Source: Adenophora triphylla var. japonica
Taxonomy: Eukaryota > Streptophyta > Magnoliopsida > Asterales > Campanulaceae
Direction of reading: 5' to 3'
Assembly: GCA_022495995.1 (NCBI GenBank)
Contig: JAFEMH010002561.1
Location: forward strand, 2,501-66,500
Length of the DNA: 64,000 nt
A program made the position numbers and the translations under genes. The notes beneath the pieces are model-generated. The model did no database searches. It worked only from the letters and a program-made list of their open reading frames with translations, and was not told the DNA's origin. This document shows, piece after piece, positions 10,850 to 21,649 of this stretch; within the stretch, counting starts at the first letter, position 1, and each line of letters opens with the position of its first letter.

Positions 10850-13024
10850 CCTTACACTTTATCCTAACAGCCTATACAACATGCTTCTAGATATTTTTAA
10901 TGTTACTCAACAACATTTTGTACCAAAGTACTCATTAAGAACGCCATTTAAAGCCCGAGTCACAAAATAAGTATTCATATATTTCTAGAACTCTTTCTTT
11001 TGAACAAAAAAAAAATAAAAAAAATATCTAGTAACGTGAACTCCTAATAATGATATAAGTCGTGTTTTCTTGAGATATCTATGAAAAATAATAGCAATCC
11101 TTGAGCAAATTCTCAATTGAAGCTCATGTCTCTTTGTTTTATTTCGCTTTCTATTATTTTTCTTCTGATTCTAATTTTCTATTTCGCCCGGCCATACATT
11201 AATTTTCTAATTATACATACTTCTGTCAAGTAGAACATAGTAGAGCAGACACAGTGCATGTATTTGTACTTGAGTAGTGTGATGGAAATCAAAAAAGAGG
11301 AATTTAGCAAATTTTGACAAAATTTGGCCATTCATTTAACTATTCAAAACAAATGACCAAATTTTATTCTTGATATAAGAGCAAATTTTGACCTACATAA
11401 TCACAATCCAGTAGAAAAACAATCACAACTTCAACAGTTGTGACAAAGCAGCTTGACGTTTCCAATCCTCTCTTCCCAAAAACTTCAATGAAAAATACAA
11501 CTTTTCTTTTGTTGGTACAAACGAAAAATACAACTGAAATTAAGCAAGATACATTCAAATCTTACATGCAAGTTAATGAGAAAAAAAATGGTTGATACCA
11601 CCTTTTGATTTGCAAATTGGAGCATCATGTTGTCACTATTGTGGAGGGCCACCATAAGAGTGGTAATGAAAATAAAAAAATATCAGTAAATAATCACTAA
11701 GAACTAAATGTTAGATAGACAATTCATTTAGTTACATCAGCTTGAAGGGCATTAGAGAATGAGTAATGAATCCAGATTCAGATTCAGTAACCAAATTAAC
11801 CAAAGAAAAAATTTTTTTTTACTCAATCCAATAAAGTCAATTCCCTCTTTTGCTAATAAGTCATATATGTCAATAGCAGAGCTCCATGATGTATTTCTGT
11901 CCCAAAAAAAATTAAAAAAATTGGATAGAATGAAAATGAACGAAAGGAAGAAGCAACAATCACAACATTTACATGTGAAAAGCAGTTATACATTTTTACG
12001 AAAACACCAAATATAAAGTAAAAAAAATAAAGTAGTATCAGCAAATATCAAACGAAAATTGACGGATCAAGAAGAAAGTTTAAAGAAATAAGTGATGAAC
12101 AAATTAACCTCACAGGGAGCAAAGTTCCAATAATTAAGAATACACCAAATTAAAAGATAGGCCCTTCGTATAAACTAAAAAATAAAAAAAATATAGTAAA
12201 GATGAGGGAATTGAAATACTAACCTTTTATGAGATAATGCTAAAGGTTGTAGCTGGAGAAAGTAAACTAAATTAACCTGCTTAAACGAACACAGACAGGA
12301 AAAAAACTAACATCTGGGGATAATTCTGAACACATTTCCAAGAATGTCAAAATAAGCCTGAGAAAAAATTGCACCAAATAAATAGAAATAACTAACACAT
12401 TTCCAAGCATTTCAAAATAAGTATGAGAAACAAATGCACAAAGTAAATAGAAAAAAACTAATAAACTTACTACATCTCTCCTAATTCATACCATAAACAT
12501 AATTAGTTCCTTGAAGGATCACTGTTGGAGCCAATTATGAAGGAGTATGATAGTAAAACCAAGTTCCTCACTGTAAATAGAAAAATCTTAGGCTGTAAAG
12601 AATGAAAATTTCCAGAAATGATCAAGAGATTTTGTGAAATTTCACTACATGCACTCAACCAAAGTGCAAAGTAATCAAACTCAAAAGAATCCAATACCAT
12701 AATCATAATGCAACACAGAAAGATTAGTAGTGAAATAAATTAGAAAATCAAGAAGAGGCTAATGTTTCCTAGATTCTTGTTGGTTGGTCTCTGATTATGC
12801 CAATCTCATTTGGACATTAGCCTACAACAAATATATTAGCATGTACCTCTCGTTGAAACCGAAAACCAAAGCCCATGCATCATAAATGTTTTTTCACCAT
12901 CTTTTTAGCATAAAACTTTACCGCAGTTTAAAAAATAATAACAATTTAAAATTCTTTTTCATTTAATTATACCTCTTGCAATTCCATAAGTTGCTCAATA
13001 AATCATTTCTAAGATTAATAGTAG
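10850..13024. other. AT-rich DNA without a convincing gene
   Basis: Short open frames on both strands show no recognisable domain and no consistent splice pattern. This may be Helitron cargo or the introns of a lost gene; neither can be shown. Confidence 0.4.
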
Positions 13025-13098
13025 TACTCCCTCCGTCCCAATATGAATATCCAAATTAAAAAAAAAAAATGGTCATTCATTTTGAGACGGATGGAGTA
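13025..13098. mobile_element. Short Stowaway MITE (74 bp)
   Basis: TACTCCCTCCGTCCCA at the left and GAGACGGATGGAGTA at the right form terminal inverted repeats with flanking TA. The interior is almost fully deleted. Confidence 0.7.
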
Positions 13099-14488
13099 TG
13101 ATTTAATTTTTTTCTCCTAATTTTTGAAAAGTTCTGGAATCTCATAACTTGGGTTGTAGCTATTCCATTTATTTCTCTGATAGCAAGGGCTATCATAAAA
13201 TAATTATAAAGAAATCATCTTTTAACAGTAATTTTGGAAGAATCCATTCATAGCCAACACCGAAAGAGAAAGAATGTACCCGAGAGAAAAACAATCTCTG
13301 AAAGCAAAAATATGCATTGAAGACGAAAATATGAAAATGGAAAAGATGAAAATATGAAAATGGAAAAACTGGAAATATGAAAACGGAAAAGAATAAAGGA
13401 TTTGCGGAGTAAATGCCAAAAACAAATAAAATGAAGTCACTACCGTAATCAATTCATCAGTCCATGCCCTTGATATCCTTTCTCCTAAAAATAGATCAGA
13501 AGTAAAAAAACAGTGAGAGGGAAAGTCCAAAAACATATGCAAAACGGGCAGTCAATTTTGCCCCAAGAACTGTCTTCAAACTGATACCCTATATATTGTA
13601 TAATTAAAAAATGAACATTAATCACACAATGAAGGAGAGAGCACTGGAATACCAAATACATACCGAGGAGGGGGGAGGAAGATAATTCACATCAATAGTC
13701 TATATCCAGCTAAATATCAGACTACCCATGTGACTTTACAATCATATCATGCTTCGCGCATACTCCCATGCAACAGTCTCATTGAACTTGGCCCTAGGTC
13801 AAGAGGATGCAAAGGTAACAAATGAATATGTAAATTAGAATCATCTTCAGGTTCAAAGTTTCACCACACTTCCCATGGCATCACAACAATTATGCATTAA
13901 CCCTATATATGAAAATACAAAGCAACAATAAGCATTATTTGAAGAATAACTAATACTACCGTCGCCCAGGTTTGTGCTCTTTTCATATATTAGCCCATAT
14001 AATTTTTGTTTTCACTTTTCGCCAAATGAGATTTGGAATGAAAAACGGTTAGGAGTTAGGAGTGCAAATAAGTCAAAGGTAAGACAAATATCTTTGTCAA
14101 CCTTGTTCCAACCACTTTTGAACCATCATTCCAACTTCGGTAGTAAATACGAAGTTCCATTTACGGATTAATCTCAACAACTAATTTAGTACAAACTAAC
14201 TTGAGCGAAACGGGATGGATAATTCAAGATTAAAACCCAAAATAAATAGAAATGCGGAAAAAACCTTGCATTTTCATGAAGAATGTACCTATTATCGAAG
14301 CGATTCCCAGTTCAAAGTAACCGATTAATTGCAAGAAAGATAAGCCATTAGATTATTCAAAAGCAAAATCATTGACAAAAATTTACTCAATCATCGCCAA
14401 TATCAAATCAATTTTGTAATCAATGGCGAATTGAAAAAACTGGACATCACTTAGAAAAACACAATGCAACAACCTAAGGCCGAGGAAA
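13099..14488. other. AT-rich DNA, possible small minus-strand exon-like blocks
   Basis: Nothing is firmly recognised. At about 13447-13487 the minus strand has a 41-bp stretch bounded by AG and GT (reading GERISRAWTDELIT) that could be an exon. It stands alone and has no identified homologue. Confidence 0.25.
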
Positions 14489-14555
14489 ATGTCCTGTTGC
14501 TGCATCGGAATCTGCCAATTGCAAACCCTAGCCTCAAGCTCTTTTGGTTTCGTCA

Positions 14556-14741
14556 ATGGCTTCAGCCTCCTCCGGCAACTCCACCATCGTCAATTTCTTC
14601 ACGCTTCTCCTCATTCTCCTCCTAGCCGACGTCCCTACAAAGTCATTTCCGACACTGCATTCACATTATTTGCGTCGATTAACTCGTCTCTGTCGCCGGC
14701 TCTCTCACAATGATCTTCCATGGCAGTTTTCAGAGGTTTAA
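14556..14741 (+). other. Orphan ORF with signal-peptide-like N-terminus
   Basis: The ATG at 14556 opens a 61-residue frame starting MASASSGNSTIVNFF and followed by a leucine/isoleucine-rich run, the pattern of a secretory signal peptide. The local GC content is higher than in the flanks, and a second overlapping frame (14489-14713) is also open. No downstream exon was found. It may be the first exon of a decayed or captured gene. The product is unrecognised. Confidence 0.25.
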
Positions 14742-14977
14742 AATTAATCTACATTAATCTCAGCAATTGGAGGCCGGCGGATTTGGGAAGGGTTTTTGGA
14801 GAAGTTGCAACTGCCGTGGGAGAAGTGGGTATGGGAATTTTTTACAGCCGTAGGATCAACCCTCCAACTTTCAATCCTGGCCCCTCTTTATGTAAAGATA
14901 AGAGGCAGTTATTTGCCCCTTGTATTGTATAATAGATGGTCAAATTGATTAAAACTATTAATATTTATTTAAAAATA

Positions 14978-15167
14978 TCTATAGTATAAATGGGAACGGG
15001 GTGCTACAGTACTATGAACAGTGCCAAGTGCCAAATTTCTCATTTTGCCCTCACTAAGTTGTCCCTTTTCCATTTTACCCTTAAAAAAAAAGTGTCCTCG
15101 AATACGGGCTTAATTAAAAAAAAAAAACAACAACAACAACGTGTCCTCGGACACGGGCTTTTACTAG
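14978..15167 (+). mobile_element. Mini-Helitron, 190 bp
   Basis: It begins A|TCTATAGTATAAA and ends with the hairpin CGTGTCC-TC-GGACACG (15141-15156), a spacer and CTAG followed by T. Both ends and the A|T insertion site fit a non-autonomous Helitron. A second, imperfect copy of the hairpin block lies near 15091-15112. Confidence 0.72.
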
Positions 15168-15261
15168 TGATACATATTTTGAAACTGATGAAAATAAAAG
15201 TTTAAAGTTATTACGAGACAAATGGAGTATTAATTTTTTAAATAAATTGTAATTTTAATTG

Positions 15262-15830
15262 AGTTGTTTTTATAAAAAAAAACGTTTTATTTATAAACTT
15301 AAGGAAAAACCATTTTACACGGGCACTTAATAATACATTCAATAACACTATTCATACTGACAATTTTTTATACTAACACTGACACTTTTTTACCTTATAC
15401 TGATACTCTTTTATACTGCCACTTAATAATACACGCACTGCAATCTTCACACTAGTATTTGTTTATACTAACACTGACACTTTTTAACAATAACACTGAC
15501 ACTTTTTTACACTGGCACTTAATAATACATGTACTAGCACTTTTTACACTGATTTGACACTCTTTACACTGACACTTTGTTACACTAACACCGCCACTTT
15601 TTTACACTAACACTGACACTTAATAATACATGCAATGTCACTCTTTAAACTGACATTTTGTTACACTAACACTAATACTGACAATTTTTACACTGGCACT
15701 TAATATTATATGCACTGTCACTCTTTACACTGATACTTTGTTACTATAACACTGACATTAGAGGGAGAATCAAAACACGTTTTTTTTTAAACTTAAGAAA
15801 AAATGCATTTTGTTTTTTAAGATTTTGGCA
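15262..15830. repeat. Dispersed minisatellite element, locus 1
   Basis: Irregular repeats built on ACTGACACTTTTTACACTGG and CACTTAATAATACATGCACT run from about 15315 to 15765. They are flanked on both sides by the same AAACTTAAGRAAAAA block (about 15290 and 15790). The same repeat occurs at 27.0 kb (opposite strand) and 60.7 kb. Confidence 0.75.
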
Positions 15831-16145
15831 TTTTAATTTTAAAAATGAAAGAAATTTAGAAAAACATAGTATTCAAACCGGTTAGCAAATGATTCCAAAT
15901 CCGTATAAAAGTACAAGGATTTCCATGCACCCTTAACAATTAAGGTACAAACATGGATGCACGTAGTACTCACAACTTTCTGCATGATTTGCTTTGGTCA
16001 TTAAGAAGATATGATAAATTGTTCTCACGCGCTTTGTCTTGAGTGAAGATCACACACCTTGTAAATAATATTTTCTCTTTTATAATTGTCCTATTTGATT
16101 TAACGTTTTTAAAAAATACTCTTTACTTAGCCAAAATTTAGGAAG

Positions 16146-16782
16146 AAACGTGTTTCTCCATAAGTTATGGAGAAACTAATTTCTGGATATTCAGAACCTT
16201 TTGAAAGGATATTCAAAAATTTTGTATTGGCCATGATCTTGACCAAATCTATATCCAGAAACCTTTTGAAAGTACTCCCTCTGTCCCACCAAGAGTGTCA
16301 CCCTTTTAGGGATGGCACGCAAATTAAGAAAAAAAAGGAGAAGAAAAAATGTTGTGAGTGTAATTTGAAAATAGGAGAGAGAATTAGTGGAGAAAATAGT
16401 GAATTTAAAAAGTATTGTGAGTATAGAGGAGAGATAATTAGTGGAGGAAATAGTGGATGTGATAATAGAATATTAATAAAACATTTCCTTTTTAGGAAAG
16501 GTGACGCTTCAAACGGGATGCCATTTTGGGTAAAAAGTGACACTTGGAGTGGGACGGAGGGAGTATATCCATAACCTTTTGAAAGGATATCCAGAACTTT
16601 TGAGACTGATATCCAGAAATTTTGAGACTGATATTCAGAAGTTTTGAGACTGATATCCAGAACCTTTTGAAAGGATATCCAGAACCTTTGAGACTGATAT
16701 CCAAAAATTTTGAGACTGATATCCAGAAGTTTTGAAAAAATACGTTTCTCCATAACTTATGGAGAAACGCATTTCTCCGAAG
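16146..16782. mobile_element. Palindrome-ended element filled with a 20-25 bp minisatellite
   Basis: The left end has TTTCTCCATAAGTTATGGAG (16153 on) and the right end its reverse complement (16745 on). Each end is itself a near-perfect palindrome with 11-bp arms. Between them run degenerate units of the type GATATCCAGAACTTTTGAGA. A Stowaway MITE interrupts the array at 16273-16565. I know no named family for this; a short open frame across it (113-151 codons, minus strand) only reflects the stop-poor repeat. Confidence 0.6.
16273..16565. mobile_element. Stowaway MITE inside the minisatellite element
   Basis: Termini TACTCCCTCTGTCCCACC and GAGTGGGACGGAGGGAGTA with TA at both ends; about 293 bp. 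The repeat array continues on both sides, so the MITE is the younger insertion. Confidence 0.88.
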
Positions 16783-16952
16783 ACCTACTCCTTTACTTAT
16801 TTGCTTGCTTATAAATTGATAAAATTGCATCAAACACTTTTTTTTTAAAGGAAAGTGACATTTTTTTCACTAAAAAAAAAGGAAAAGTGACATTTATTTT
16901 TTAACGGATCTCAATAGATTAAAATGGACTTTCATTATGAGACTTAGACATT

Positions 16953-17223
16953 TACTCCCTCCGTCCCATAAAACTTTACCCATTTTGTTATTTTGGGCGT
17001 CTTACTTTAAAGTCACACATTCCTAGAAAGGAAACCTTTTAATACTTCTTTATTCATGGAACTCACTTGTCATACTCATAACAACTATTCACTTACTATT
17101 CTCTAACCCACTTTCTCTCTCATACTCACTCACAACTCCTACTTTAATAACATTATATATATTCACTTCTTATTTTTCGTGTTCAACAGTAAATAGATAA
17201 GCTAATGTGGGACGGAGGAAGTA
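16953..17223. mobile_element. Stowaway MITE
   Basis: TACTCCCTCCGTCCCATAA at the left and GTGGGACGGAGGAAGTA at the right, with TA duplications; about 271 bp. Confidence 0.85.
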
Positions 17224-17267
17224 TTATTCGAGACTGTGGAGGAGTATTCCTTCGGAGCTAATTAACC

Positions 17268-17545
17268 TATCGACGGTTTGAACCCGTGTCCTTTGATTGA
17301 ACTTCGCTTTTAGTCATCGTTGTTATTTTTTAACCATTTTAATCCTTATACTTTAGATACACAATCATTTTTCTGAAAGTAGTGAAAATTAAGACATATT
17401 TTTAGCAATTTAAATCATCGTACTTTAGATTTTTTGAAAAAAAAATGAGTAAATATTTAAAGTACAATGATTAAAATTGCTAAAAATAAATAACAATGGA
17501 TAAAAACAAAATTTAAGCAAAATATAAAGGTTCAAAGTCGATTGA
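17268..17545. mobile_element. Foldback MITE-like element
   Basis: The left side near 17270-17330 and the right side near 17480-17545 pair as diverged inverted repeats (GGTTTGAACC against GGTTCAAAGTCGA, then TTGTTATTTTT against AAATAACAA). The exact ends are not resolved. Confidence 0.4.
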
Positions 17546-18420
17546 TCGAGCTAAAAAGTCTTAGAAGAGAACAAGGAATTTTAGTCCTTTAGTTAACCAA
17601 TCATCAATTGCCACATCGATATCAAAAATCATAATATAAATGGGAGCACTAAATTTGTGTCACATTTTTAATGGCACGGGAAAAATTGTGGGCCCTTGCC
17701 CTGCAGATCTAAGCATTGGAGAGCCCTATTTGAAAATTTTGATTTAGGTTTTGGAGGGCAATTTATTAATATTTGATTTTAAAAAAAAACAATATTATGT
17801 CATTTTAATTTATACGAAAAAAATAATATTCCAAGATTTTGCTAATCTAATGCAGATTGAGTTTCAGGAGGAAAGAAAACAAAATTAATTTTCTTTAATA
17901 GAAGTTGTATATTATAATACGTTATATTAAACATAAACAACAAAAGATAAAAGTCGTTAATATATTGTCTTATAAAGGTGTACGATTTTCAACAATCTAT
18001 TGACAAGTAACGTAGAACTTTAAAACAACAAAAAATCTAACGTCGCTCACCCGCTCTGACCTAAAACACTTATTGAACTAGTTTAATAACTCACCTCCTA
18101 ATATGTAATCTATGCATTTTATTGAAGTTGTAATAAGTTGAAGCATTTAATTTAAGTGATAGGTTAAAATTTGTAGTGTTAGTATCATAGTGCCTTATCA
18201 TGCATTGATAATTTTGTTGTATAATTGTGACGCTTTAACGCTCTCATTCTATGAAAAATATTTCCTATAAAAAGATAACATTTTCTCTCTCCTATAATAA
18301 ATATTAAAAAAATTAAACCGTTCTTAATAAAATAAATTGTTTTTTTAAATATTAATTTTGATACAGACATAGTATCAAATTGACATTTAATCGTAAAGCT
18401 ATTATATTCAACAAAAAAAT
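17546..18420. other. AT-rich DNA, nothing recognised
   Basis: No gene or bounded repeat is visible in this stretch. Confidence 0.5.
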
Positions 18421-18518
18421 CAATTTATATGCAGAAAATCATAAAATTTGACCTATATCACACAAATTCCAATTTATATGCAAAAAATCATAAAATTTGA
18501 CCTAGATCACAGAAATTT
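18421..18518. repeat. 49-bp tandem duplication
   Basis: Two head-to-tail copies, 18421-18469 and 18470-18518, with a few substitutions. Confidence 0.8.
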
Positions 18519-18610
18519 CACAATTAAAATATTATTAAAATTTATAAATTAATAATTTCAAATCAGTTTGAATAATGAGGCCTACGATGCACTATTCATA
18601 CAAAAAATAA

Positions 18611-18797
18611 GGCTCTGTTTGTTTCGGGAAAAATGACTTTCGGAAAATGATTTTCTGGAAAATGTTTTCTGAAAAAGGAAAACGTTTACCGAAAAAATGA
18701 AGATGTTTTCCGGAAAATGAAAATGTTTTCCTGAAAAACAACTTCCTTAGGAAAATGGGGAAAACGTTTTTCGAAAAATGAAGATGTTTTTCGAAAA

Positions 18798-18862
<65 letters not shown>

Positions 18863-18933
18863 GACTATTATTATTATTATTTTATTATTTTCTTTTTATT
18901 ATTTTATTATTTTATTATTATTATTATTATTAC

Positions 18934-18985
<52 letters not shown>

Positions 18986-19615
18986 GTTATTTTATTATTG
19001 TTATTTTTATTTTTATTATTTTATTATTATTTTATTATTATTTTATTATTATTATTATTACATTATTATTATTTTATTATTATTATTTTATTATTTTATT
19101 ATTTTATTATTATATTATTATTATTATATTATTATTATTATTTTATTATTATTATTATTATTTTATTATTATTATTATTTTATTATTATTATTATATTAT
19201 TATTATTTATTATTATTATCATTATTATTTTTATTTTTATTTTTATTTATTTTTATTTTATTATTATTTATTTTTATTATTATTATTATTTATTTTTTTT
19301 ATTATTATTATTATATTATTTTTATTATATTATTATTTTATTATTTTTATTATTATTTTATTATTATTATTATTATCCATCCACTTTTTACATCATTTTC
19401 CGGAAAACAACTTCTTTAGAAAAAATTCGGAAAATAACTTTCTTAGAAAGGGCGGAAAATGTTTTCCAAATCAACATTTTCTCCATTTTCCGAAAAACAA
19501 CCAAACACCGGAAAATGGAAAAAACGTTTTTCGAAAAACTACCAAACACCGGAAAATGGGGAAAACGTTTTCCGAAAAACGTTTTCCCCTCATTTTTCCG
19601 AAAACAAACGGAGCC
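18611..19615. mobile_element. PIF/Harbinger-like MITE with internal ATT expansion
   Basis: The ends GGCTCTGTTTGTTTCGG and CCGAAAACAAACGGAGCC are inverted repeats, flanked by TAA on both sides (18608-18610 and 19616-19618). A 3-bp TWA duplication and GGC-type ends fit PIF/Harbinger elements. The subterminal parts repeat GGAAAATG/CGTTTTCC motifs in inverted orientation. The middle, 18797-19378, is almost wholly an ATT/TTA microsatellite. Confidence 0.75.
18797..19378. repeat. ATT trinucleotide microsatellite, about 580 bp
   Basis: Interrupted (ATT)n. Long open frames here (up to 268 codons of Leu, Ile, Tyr and Phe) are a by-product of the repeat, not a protein. Confidence 0.95.
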
Positions 19616-19916
19616 TAAAAGTATGAATTTGGTCCGTATAATCGAACTGCATATTAATTTAATTTGATCGATCTCAACCTTTCATTTGAATCTCGACAAT
19701 TTTCAATTTATTATTAAAATTATTATAGACATAGATCACGACCGTACATCTAATCACTGCGAAACCCAAACTCTTGTGCATTCGAAATGTTTCCCCCAAA
19801 TCCTTATTTAAAAGTAGAGCACACGCGCTAACCACTGCGAGTGTAAAAAGTTACCATCACATCTCCAATCCTATAACCAGACCCCTCTCTCTCTCCTATA
19901 GTATACTAATAAGGAC

Positions 19917-19990
19917 TTGGTATATTTATACTCCTCTTCCCCTCTCTCTCTCTCTCTCTCTTCAGCGACCCACTTCTCTCTCTCTCTAGA
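19917..19990 (+). promoter_or_regulatory. Likely core promoter of the SANT-domain gene
   Basis: A TATA-like run (GTATATTTATACT, about 19918-19930) is followed by a CT-rich tract (about 19936-19990), a common plant transcription start context, just before the leader exon. The exact start site is not determined. Confidence 0.4.
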
Positions 19991-20069
19991 ATAGCGACTA
20001 GCGAGAGAAAGGTCTTCCATTTTTCCTCTCCCCTCCTCGTCTCTCTCGCAGCCGGGGCTCTGTAACAAG
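19950..20069 (+). other. 5' leader exon of the SANT-domain gene
   Basis: CT-rich non-coding exon ending at CAAG|GTACCC (donor at 20070). The leader intron 20070-21649 ends TTTTTTCAG, placing the ATG at the very first base of exon 2. The 5' limit is approximate. Confidence 0.6.
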
Positions 20070-20334
20070 GTACCCATCTTCCTTACACACACAGTTCACA
20101 CACATGTATATTTCTGTATGTATATGTGTATGTAATCGTTTGTTTTTATGTAAGAATATCTCTTGTTTATATGCCGTATGCTCACGTTTTGTTTGTTTTG
20201 CATCTAAAAATTGTTAATTGACACATACCCATGTATACCCATTTCCCCTTTGTTGCTCCATTCACGTTTGCTTTGTTGATGATTTGCTTATGGTTATGCG
20301 TATAGGTATAGGTATAGATATATATATAAATGTA

Positions 20335-20592
20335 TACTCCCTCCGTCCCGCCCGATTTAGGACATTTTTCCATTTTGGGCGTCCCATCCGACTTAGGACA
20401 ACCCCAAAATGGAAAGTACTTTATTAATGGGACCCACATTTACACTCACAACAAATTTTCACTCATTACTCCCTACCCCACTTTCTCTCACCTACATCAC
20501 TTTTCATACTCACAACATTCACCCACTTACACTTTTTTCTTAATCCCCGTGCCCAACCTAAACGTCCTAAATCGGACGGGACAGAGGGAGTA
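20335..20592. mobile_element. Stowaway MITE in the leader intron
   Basis: TACTCCCTCCGTCCCGCC at the left and GGACGGGACAGAGGGAGTA at the right, with TA duplications; 258 bp. Confidence 0.88.
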
Positions 20593-21269
20593 TACATGTG
20601 TGGGTGGATTTTGCTTTGCTTGTATGACACGATTGAATGTTGTTTTGTTTGTTGTGAAAGGGGTGTGAAATCGATGGGATCACATTGTGTGATTTTTCAC
20701 TCAAAATCAAGACTGTATTAAGTTGGTAGTTGGGGAATTTCTGTTTTTTTTTTATGTTCTGTGGGTACATTTTGTTTCTTAATTGAACTTTGATGTTGTT
20801 TGGTTGGTTTATGATAGTAATGAGTTTAGGATTATATTGACTAGTGTGTGTTTTGTGCGTAGTTTTCTGATTTTTGCTGTTTATTGAGGTGAGTTTTGGT
20901 TTCTGAATGTGTTTGTGTTCGAGTTCAGGAACTGGATCTGGGGTTCTGTTTTAATTGATAATTCTGAACCGGGATTGAATTTGATAGGCTCTGTTTGTTT
21001 GTGTTTTTGTGGTGTTTGCTGGGCTATTTTGGTAATTTATTGTTTATAGGATGGGATTTTCTTTTAATGAACATGATAAGAAATTTTCTTTTCTGCTTTT
21101 CCTGCTCTCTTTTTAGGTTTTGGATAAATACAATTGAATTCTTGTGCATAGATAGATACATTGTATGTATTTACCTTCATATATCAGCTTCTTGTTACTA
21201 TGTACAATCTTTAGTGAGAAGTCTAAAATGTTCAGGACATTTATTTCATTCCATTAATGACTTAAGCTG

Positions 21270-21575
21270 GGAAAATTTCATTTTTGTCCATCGTACTTTG
21301 GGGTGTATATCACTTTTACCATCGAACTTTATTTATTTTTTCATTTTTACCTCGTACTTCAAACAATGGTGTCATTTTAAACCAAATTTGGATATAAAAT
21401 GACAATATTGTTTGTAGTACGATGGTAAAAATGAAATAATTTTGGGTATAAATAGCAGATTTGGATATAAAATGACACCATTGTTTGTATTATGAAGGTA
21501 AAATGAAACAAATAAAGTTCGAAGGTAAAAGTGATACACGCCTTAAAGTACGATGGACAAAAACGAAGTTCCCCC
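21270..21575. mobile_element. Mutator-like MITE with long inverted repeats
   Basis: The terminal inverted repeats extend more than 60 bp and share TTTTTGTCCATCGTACTTT. The flanks CTTAAGCTG (21261-21269) and TTTAAGCTG (21576-21584) are a 9-bp duplication with one mismatch, the size typical of Mutator-like elements. It lies in the leader intron of the SANT-domain gene. Confidence 0.75.
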
Positions 21576-21649
21576 TTTAAGCTGAATTGAATCACTTGGT
21601 TGACTGATCAGTAAAAACTCTAAATACCCTTTTAATTTATTTTTTTCAG

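Noticed and set aside
11364..14330. A multi-exon gene on the minus strand
   Set aside because: Isolated exon-like blocks were found, but no set of exons gives a continuous recognisable protein.
14489..14741. Possible start of a secreted enzyme gene
   Set aside because: The N-terminus looks like a signal peptide, but no catalytic exon or consistent splicing follows, so no function was assigned.
16167..16833. Overlapping 113-151 codon frames on both strands
   Set aside because: They cover the GATATCCAGAAC minisatellite and a Stowaway MITE; they are repeat by-products.
18861..19667. 268-codon open frame rich in Leu, Ile and Tyr
   Set aside because: It lies almost wholly within the ATT microsatellite and the MITE around it; the composition is explained by the repeat.
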